Shown here: positions 59,360-64,000 of the stretch, one piece after another
How positions within the stretch are numbered: position 1 is the stretch's first letter
How the letters are laid out: each line of letters begins with the position of its first letter
DNA from: JAXMHQ01 sp046346665
Lineage (GTDB): Bacteria; Verrucomicrobiota; Verrucomicrobiia; Limisphaerales; JAXMHQ01
DNA length: 64,000 bases
Assembly: GCA_046346665.1 (NCBI GenBank)
Contig: JAXMHQ010000007.1
Coordinates: forward strand, 62,001 to 126,000
Direction of reading: 5' to 3'
Position numbers and translations under genes: made by a program
Notes under the pieces: model-generated
The model's input: the letters and a program-made list of their open reading frames with translations, nothing else
What the model was told of the DNA's origin: nothing
The model's database searches: none

Positions 59360-60007
59360 TCAGGTGGCGGGGCCGCCGCCGGGGCTGGTGGTCACCTCGA
59401 GCGCCTGGCCGCGCACGACGATGAACCCCTGCAGGATCAGCGGCGTGCCGTTGCGAGAGCCTGTGCCCGCGGCACGGATGTCGAGTTCGCCGCCGGGCGC
59501 GTTTCCGGCGGAGGTCTGCGCGGCGAAACCGCGCACGTCGAAGTGCAGCGACACGGGTGCGCCCGCGTCCTGCAGCACGAGGCGCTGGATGTTGTATTCG
59601 GTGTTCACCACGCGGCGGCTGCGCCAGTTGCCGGCCCAGGCCGATCCCTGCACGGTGTCGCTCAGCGTTTCATGGGCGAAATACGCCGTGACATCCACCG
59701 TCGTCGTGCCGTCGCGCACCTGGATTGACGCGTCGCCGCCGTCGAGCGGCGTCACGACAAACAGCCGGCTGCCTGGCGAAAACGCGGTCCCGGTGGCGGT
59801 CCTCAGAGCGGCGATGATCGCGCGCGAATCGACCGGCACGTACCGGGTGGTGGTCATCACAAACCCGCCGTTCGTCACGGTGGGTCCCTGCGCAACGCCC
59901 ATCAGCTCGACGCTGAGGGTTTGCACGAGGTTGGTTTGGTCGGCATGAGACGGCGCGGGCAGGAGCGCCGCGGCGGCGGCCAGGGCCGCAATCTGAAGTG
60001 CTTTCAT
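59360..60007 (-). CDS. Secreted protein of unknown function
   Basis: Protein of 215 residues with a signal peptide (about 1-23, LLPAPSHAD). The mature part is beta-rich: TLSVELMGVAQG, FVMTTTRYVPVDSR, RLVLQDAGAPVSLHFDVRGF. No named family recognised. AAAGGTG lies before the ATG at 60007, and a strong terminator follows, so it is an independent unit between the pst operon and the divergent pit pair. It may belong to the phosphate regulon by position only. Confidence 0.8.
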   Translation of the reverse strand: MKALQIAALAAAAALLPAPSHADQTNLVQTLSVELMGVAQGPTVTNGGFVMTTTRYVPVDSRAIIAALRTATGTAFSPGSRLFVVTPLDGGDASIQVRDGTTTVDVTAYFAHETLSDTVQGSAWAGNWRSRRVVNTEYNIQRLVLQDAGAPVSLHFDVRGFAAQTSAGNAPGGELDIRAAGTGSRNGTPLILQGFIVVRGQALEVTTSPGGGPAT

Positions 60008-60220
60008 TCGTTCACCTTTCTGTTCACGGTTCATTCCCATCGGCGCCCTCATTCCCTGTCCGCCGACGCATTCAAAATTTTCGCAGCTTCCATGCCACGG
60101 CCCGGAGACACGCGCCAGGCCGGATTCGTTAAAGAAATCGTGATATCGTTACCGCGTCCGCAGCAAACCGCCTTATTTTTTGCGTGCGCTTTGCCGCCGC
60201 TTCTGTAGAACTACCGCGCT

Positions 60221-60850
60221 ATGTTTTCGCTGCAACGTCTGCTTGGTAAGGAAGACATGTTCTTCGGATTGCTGGAGGCCAGCGCCCAGGAGGCGCACAC
60301 CAGCGTCCAGGCCCTCGTCCGGCTCAGCCGATCCCTCGATCGCCCCGTCGAACTCGAGGAGTTCGCCCGGTCCCGCCGCAAGGACAAGGAAATCACCGCC
60401 ACCATCCGCAACGCGGTCTACAGCACGTTCGTCACCGCCTTCGAGCGCGAGGACATCGAATCGCTCAGCAACGCGCTTTACCGGATCCCCAAGACGGTTG
60501 AAAAATTCAGCGAACGCGTTCTGCTCGCGCCGCAGTACGTGCGCGGAGTCGATTTCTCGCGCCAGATCGAACTGCTCGACCAGGCGACGGTCTGCGTGCT
60601 GAAAATGGTTCAGAGCCTGCGCCGCGGGGTGAACCTGGAGCAGATCAAGGCCATCAATGACAATCTGCAGCAGGTGGAGGGCGAGGCCGACAAGCAAATG
60701 GTGGAGCTTTACCGGGACCTGTTCAGCGGCCGGCACGAAGCGGTGAAGGTGATTGCGCTGAAGGACCTCTATGAACTGCTGGAGAAAGTCATCGACCGCT
60801 GCCGTGACGCAGGAAATGTGATTTCGCATGTGGTGCTGAAGAATTCCTGA
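60221..60850 (+). CDS. DUF47/PhoU-like Pit accessory protein
   Basis: Helical protein of 209 residues related to PhoU (DUF47). Conserved features are FFGLLEASAQEAHTSVQAL at the start, a central FERED and KDLYELLEKVIDRCRDAGN near the end, which carries the second metal-cluster-type motif. DUF47 proteins partner Pit transporters. pit starts 5 bases after the stop, supporting this. Confidence 0.92.
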   Translation: MFSLQRLLGKEDMFFGLLEASAQEAHTSVQALVRLSRSLDRPVELEEFARSRRKDKEITATIRNAVYSTFVTAFEREDIESLSNALYRIPKTVEKFSERVLLAPQYVRGVDFSRQIELLDQATVCVLKMVQSLRRGVNLEQIKAINDNLQQVEGEADKQMVELYRDLFSGRHEAVKVIALKDLYELLEKVIDRCRDAGNVISHVVLKNS

Positions 60851-60855
60851 CCACC

Positions 60856-61968
60856 ATGATCCTGGTCCTTACCGTCGTCCTGGTGGCCCTGCTGTTCACC
60901 TACACCAACGGCTTCCACGACACGGCCAACTCCATCGCCACCGTGGTGGGCACCAAGGTGCTCACGCCGCGCCAGGCCATCCTCCTGGCCACCATCACCA
61001 ACCTCGCCGGCGCCATGACCGGCGCCGCCGTCGCCAAAACCATCGCTTCCGGACTCGTCGACACCTCCGTCGTCCCCGCCTCGGCTTCCTCCCACATGCT
61101 GATCTGCGCGCTGCTCGCGGCCGTGCTCTGGAACCTCATCACCTGGTTCGTCGGCCTGCCCTCCAGTTCCAGCCACGCCCTGGTCGGCGGCCTTTGCGGC
61201 GCCGCGGTCGCGGCCACCAGCGGCAACTGGCAGGCCGTCGTCTGGAGCAAACTCCCCGCCGAAGGCCAGCACTGGTGGAATGGCGGCGGCGTCCTGTTCA
61301 AGGTCGTCATCCCCATGATCATCTCCCCCGTGCTCGGCCTCGTCATCGCTTTCGTCTTCATGGTCATCCTCTACCTCCTGCTGCACGGATGGCGCCCGCT
61401 CACCGTCACCCGCGTGTTCGGAAAACTCCAGCTCCTCAGCTCCGCCTACATGGGATTCAGCCACGGAACCAATGACGCCCAGAAAACCATGGGCATCATT
61501 TCACTCGCACTCCTCGCCGCCACCAAGGCCGGCACCTTCGACCAGCTCCCGGGCTGGCTCGGATTCCTCCGCACGGCCGAAGCGGCCGACCCGCGGCACC
61601 AGGACATCGCGATCTGGATCAAAGTGCTCTGCGCACTCACCATGGCGGCAGGCACCGCCGCGGGCGGATGGCGCATCATTAAAACGCTGGGACATAAACT
61701 GGTGAAATTACAACCCGTCCACGGGTTCGCCGCCGAAACCGCCGGCGCCACCGTCCTCCTCGGCACCGCCGCCATGGGTATGCCCGTCTCCACCACCCAC
61801 GTCATCACCTCCTCCATCATGGGCGTCGGCGCCGCCAAACGCCTCAGCGCACTCAAATGGACCGTCGCCGAACGCATCGTCTGGGCCTGGATCCTCACCC
61901 TGCCCATCAGCTTCGTCCTCGCCTACGGCTTCGTCCGGCTGCTCTTCTGGTGCGGTTTCCTCCCCTGA
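60856..61968 (+). CDS. pit: Low-affinity inorganic phosphate transporter (PiT family)
   Basis: Inner-membrane permease of 370 residues with about ten hydrophobic segments and the two PiT signatures: NGFHDTANSIATVVGT near the start and GFSHGTNDAQKTMGIISLA in the middle, each with a phosphate-binding Asp/Asn pair. PPISSSHALVGG-like (LPSSSSHALVGGLCG) also matches. It imports metal-phosphate with protons at high phosphate. Operon with DUF47. Confidence 0.94.
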   Translation: MILVLTVVLVALLFTYTNGFHDTANSIATVVGTKVLTPRQAILLATITNLAGAMTGAAVAKTIASGLVDTSVVPASASSHMLICALLAAVLWNLITWFVGLPSSSSHALVGGLCGAAVAATSGNWQAVVWSKLPAEGQHWWNGGGVLFKVVIPMIISPVLGLVIAFVFMVILYLLLHGWRPLTVTRVFGKLQLLSSAYMGFSHGTNDAQKTMGIISLALLAATKAGTFDQLPGWLGFLRTAEAADPRHQDIAIWIKVLCALTMAAGTAAGGWRIIKTLGHKLVKLQPVHGFAAETAGATVLLGTAAMGMPVSTTHVITSSIMGVGAAKRLSALKWTVAERIVWAWILTLPISFVLAYGFVRLLFWCGFLP

Positions 61969-62019
61969 CCGCCCCGCGGCCTGGCACCTCCTCCATCCCC
62001 GAACTGTCCAAGAACCCTT

Positions 62020-62081
62020 CAAATGCTGAATGCCCAGATGGACACCGGGTCCCGGTGTCACATCTAGACATTCAACATTTG
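62020..62081. repeat. Heptamer inverted pair (AATGCTG type)
   Basis: Arms of about 30 bases: AATGCTG, AATGCCC, AGATGGA, CACCGGG against the complement of AATGTTG, AATGTCT, AGATGTG, ACACCGG. One base separates the inner CACCGGG and CCCGGTG. It sits in the 205-base gap between pit and nadA. Confidence 0.75.
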
Positions 62082-62173
62082 ACCGATCGGGCCCTCCCTT
62101 GCGACTTTGTTTCCTGCGGCCACATCCGCCGCAGCGGGTTGACCCCGGTGCACCGGCCGCGTAACGTGAACCG

Positions 62174-63193
62174 ATGACTACCGTGACGGACACGACAGCC
62201 GGCATCGGCCGGCCGGCCATGCGGGCTCCGATGGCGGACGCGGACGCGGAACCCCTGCGCCGCGAAATTTTTGCGCTCAAGAAACAGCTCAACGCCGTCA
62301 TTCTCGCCCACAATTACCAGGTGCCGGAGATCCAGGACGTTGCGGATTACGTCGGCGATTCCCTCGGGCTCTCGCAGCAGGCGGCGCAGACGCCGGCGGA
62401 TGTCATCGTGTTCTGCGGCGTTCATTTCATGGCGGAGACGGCCAAGATCCTCAACCCGGGCAAGATCGTGGTGCTGCCGGACAAGGACGCCGGCTGTTCC
62501 CTCGAGGAAAGCTGCCCCGCCGACAAACTCGCCGAACTGCAGCGCACGAACCCGAATTTCTGGACCATCGCCTACATCAACTGCAGCGCCGCCGTGAAGG
62601 CGCTCAGCGACGTCATCGTCACCAGCGGCAACGCGGATAAAATCGTGCGCGCCGCGCCCGCCGGCCGCGACCTCCTGTTCGTGCCCGACGAAAACCTCGG
62701 CGCCTGGGTGACGGAACAAACCGGCCGGCCCATGACGCTCTGGAAAGGCAACTGCTATGCCCACGTCGAATTCCAAAAGGAAAGCCTCCAGAAACTCCGC
62801 GCCGCCTGCCCGGACGCGAAAGTCGTCGTCCACCCCGAAAGCCTCCGCGAAGTGCGCGACCTCGCCGACGCCGTCTGTTCCACCGAGAAAATGATCACCT
62901 ACTGCCGGACCAGCCCGGCCCGCCGATTCATCATCGTCACCGAATCCGGCATCATCCATCGCATGAAAAAAGAATGCCCGGGCAAGGAATTCCTCTGTGC
63001 GCCGACCTACGATGTGATGCGGCTGCCGACGGACAACTGCCGCTGCAGCGAGTGCAAATACATGAAATTGAACACGCTCGCCAAGGTGCGCGATTGCATG
63101 AAGAACCTCTCCCCGCGCATCGAATTGCCGCCCGAAATCCTTTCCCGCGCGCGGTTGCCCATCGATCGGATGCTTGAGATTTCGAAGGGTTAA
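62174..63193 (+). CDS. nadA: Quinolinate synthase
   Basis: [4Fe-4S] enzyme of 339 residues that makes quinolinate from iminoaspartate and dihydroxyacetone phosphate in NAD synthesis. Motifs: AVILAHNYQVPEIQDVADYVGDS, INCSAAVKALSD, WKGNCYAHVEF and a C-terminal CRCSECKYM with cluster cysteines. No nadB or nadC is adjacent. The 3' end overlaps the convergent gene by 4 bases. Confidence 0.96.
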   Translation: MTTVTDTTAGIGRPAMRAPMADADAEPLRREIFALKKQLNAVILAHNYQVPEIQDVADYVGDSLGLSQQAAQTPADVIVFCGVHFMAETAKILNPGKIVVLPDKDAGCSLEESCPADKLAELQRTNPNFWTIAYINCSAAVKALSDVIVTSGNADKIVRAAPAGRDLLFVPDENLGAWVTEQTGRPMTLWKGNCYAHVEFQKESLQKLRAACPDAKVVVHPESLREVRDLADAVCSTEKMITYCRTSPARRFIIVTESGIIHRMKKECPGKEFLCAPTYDVMRLPTDNCRCSECKYMKLNTLAKVRDCMKNLSPRIELPPEILSRARLPIDRMLEISKG

Positions 63194-64000
63194 AACCCGT
63201 CCGAGTTGCTCACGAACGCCACCATCCGGCCGTCGGGCGACCACGAGGGCACGTTCATCGTCCCCTGCCCGCCGTAAACATACGCGATCACCTTCGGCGT
63301 CCCGCCGTCCACCGGCATCGTCCGGATGTAAATGTGCTTGTAGTACGGGTGATCGTTAGGCGCCACGTCGCGGGAATAACTCAGGAACACCATCCGGCGC
63401 CCGTCGGGCGACAGGTGCGCGAACCAGTTGTTAAAACCGTCGCTCGTCACCTGTTCCTGCTCCGACCCGTCCGGTTTCATCCGCCAGATCTGCATCAGGC
63501 CCGTGCGCGTGGAGTTGAAATAAATATGCCTCCCGTCCGGGCTGTATTCCGGCCCGTCGTTCAATCCCTTCGTGTGCGTCAACGCCACCTCGTCGCCGCT
63601 GCCGTCCGACGCCATCCGGTAAATGTTGTAATCCCCGTCCCGACCGCCCGTGTAGACCAGGAACTTCCCGTCCGGCGACCAGCCGTGCAAATACGACGGC
63701 GCGCGGGACGTGATCCGCTTCGGCACGCCGCCCCCGGCCGGCAGCGTGAACACGGCCGACTGACCGTTGTGCTCCGCGCTGTGATGGCTGATCGCCAGCA
63801 TCGAGCCGTCGAACGAGAGCACGTGATCGTTGTTGTTGCGGATCGCGAACCCGGACGGGATCAGCGCGGGCGTGCGCGTGAGGAGATCGAACCGGTAAAG
63901 CCGGCCCTTGTAATTCTCATCGCCGCCGCTGCTGTTGTAGATCAGGAAATTTCCGTCGGGCGTCCAGTTCGGCGCCTCGAACGGCTGCCCGGAACTGTAG
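63190..64000 (-). CDS. TolB-like beta-propeller protein (partial)
   Basis: Only the C-terminal part is present; the gene enters from the right edge. At least five WD40-like PD40 blades show the pattern W/YSPDGR-hydrophobic strand: WTPDGNFLIYNS, WSPDGKFLVYTG, YSPDGRHIYFNS, LSPDGRRMVFLS, WSPDGRMVAFVS. Family members include TolB and exopeptidase-associated propellers in the periplasm or outside. An internal GTG at 63822 is not the start, because the propeller pattern continues upstream of it to the edge. Confidence 0.88.
   Translation of the reverse strand, partial: YSSGQPFEAPNWTPDGNFLIYNSSGGDENYKGRLYRFDLLTRTPALIPSGFAIRNNNDHVLSFDGSMLAISHHSAEHNGQSAVFTLPAGGGVPKRITSRAPSYLHGWSPDGKFLVYTGGRDGDYNIYRMASDGSGDEVALTHTKGLNDGPEYSPDGRHIYFNSTRTGLMQIWRMKPDGSEQEQVTSDGFNNWFAHLSPDGRRMVFLSYSRDVAPNDHPYYKHIYIRTMPVDGGTPKVIAYVYGGQGTMNVPSWSPDGRMVAFVSNSDGF

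Overview
The window is GC-rich, densely coded DNA from a Gram-negative bacterium with an outer membrane (porin, lipoproteins, TolB-like and C10-protease secreted proteins). The gene set suggests a member of the PVC group, most likely Verrucomicrobiota: a giant DUF2723 membrane glycosyltransferase with TPRs, a DUF1573/rhodanese/MauE operon, a COX24-like mini-protein, a DUF5060 glycosidase, a pilin-like C-terminal domain rich in 'IAAPNF..R', and many intergenic palindromes. This placement is inferred from gene content only. No rRNA, tRNA, CRISPR array, prophage or transposase gene was recognised.

Layout. 0-6 kb: the end of signal peptidase I, a stand-alone receiver and two large sensor kinases with N-terminal receivers, all on the minus strand. 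6-10 kb: ribosomal protein S20, a GT2 glycosyltransferase and feoAB ferrous iron uptake. 10-15.4 kb: an ECF sigma factor, an overlapping one-TM partner and the DUF2723/TPR giant. 15.5-19 kb: grpE-dnaJ-rsmE and a convergent MidA/NDUFAF7-like methyltransferase. 19-25 kb: pilT, a second retraction-type ATPase and a small receiver-like protein, then tlyA, nadK, a LacI regulator and a pseudopilin-like protein. 25-35 kb: a TPR lipoprotein, the COX24-like mini-gene, a secreted glycosidase, hisG, purN, a lipoprotein fused to a pilin-like tail, and a DHH phosphoesterase. 35-46 kb: SDR plus LarA-like pair, a secreted C10 protease with FG-GAP-type repeats, aspS, a likely ornithine-lipid pair (olsB-olsA), an RsmB-type methyltransferase and a TRL-like lipoprotein. 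46-53 kb: aconitase, the DUF1573-rhodanese-MauE operon, two mini membrane proteins and a peroxiredoxin.

53-62 kb is a phosphate island. A porin and pstS-pstC-pstA-pstB-phoU form one tight minus-strand operon, preceded by three half-sites spaced 11 and 22 bp apart that resemble a Pho box. The divergent DUF47-pit pair encodes low-affinity phosphate transport. nadA and a partial TolB-like beta-propeller protein close the window.

The strongest unexplained signal is between the genes. Many gaps hold degenerate tandem arrays locked to a fixed unit length (7, 8 or 10 nt), often as inverted pairs flanked by GC-rich hairpins, and placed right at gene ends, where they supply stop codons or C-terminal residues. 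Separately, GTAG-headed palindromes arranged as inverted pairs look like REP/REPIN elements, although no RAYT transposase is in view.
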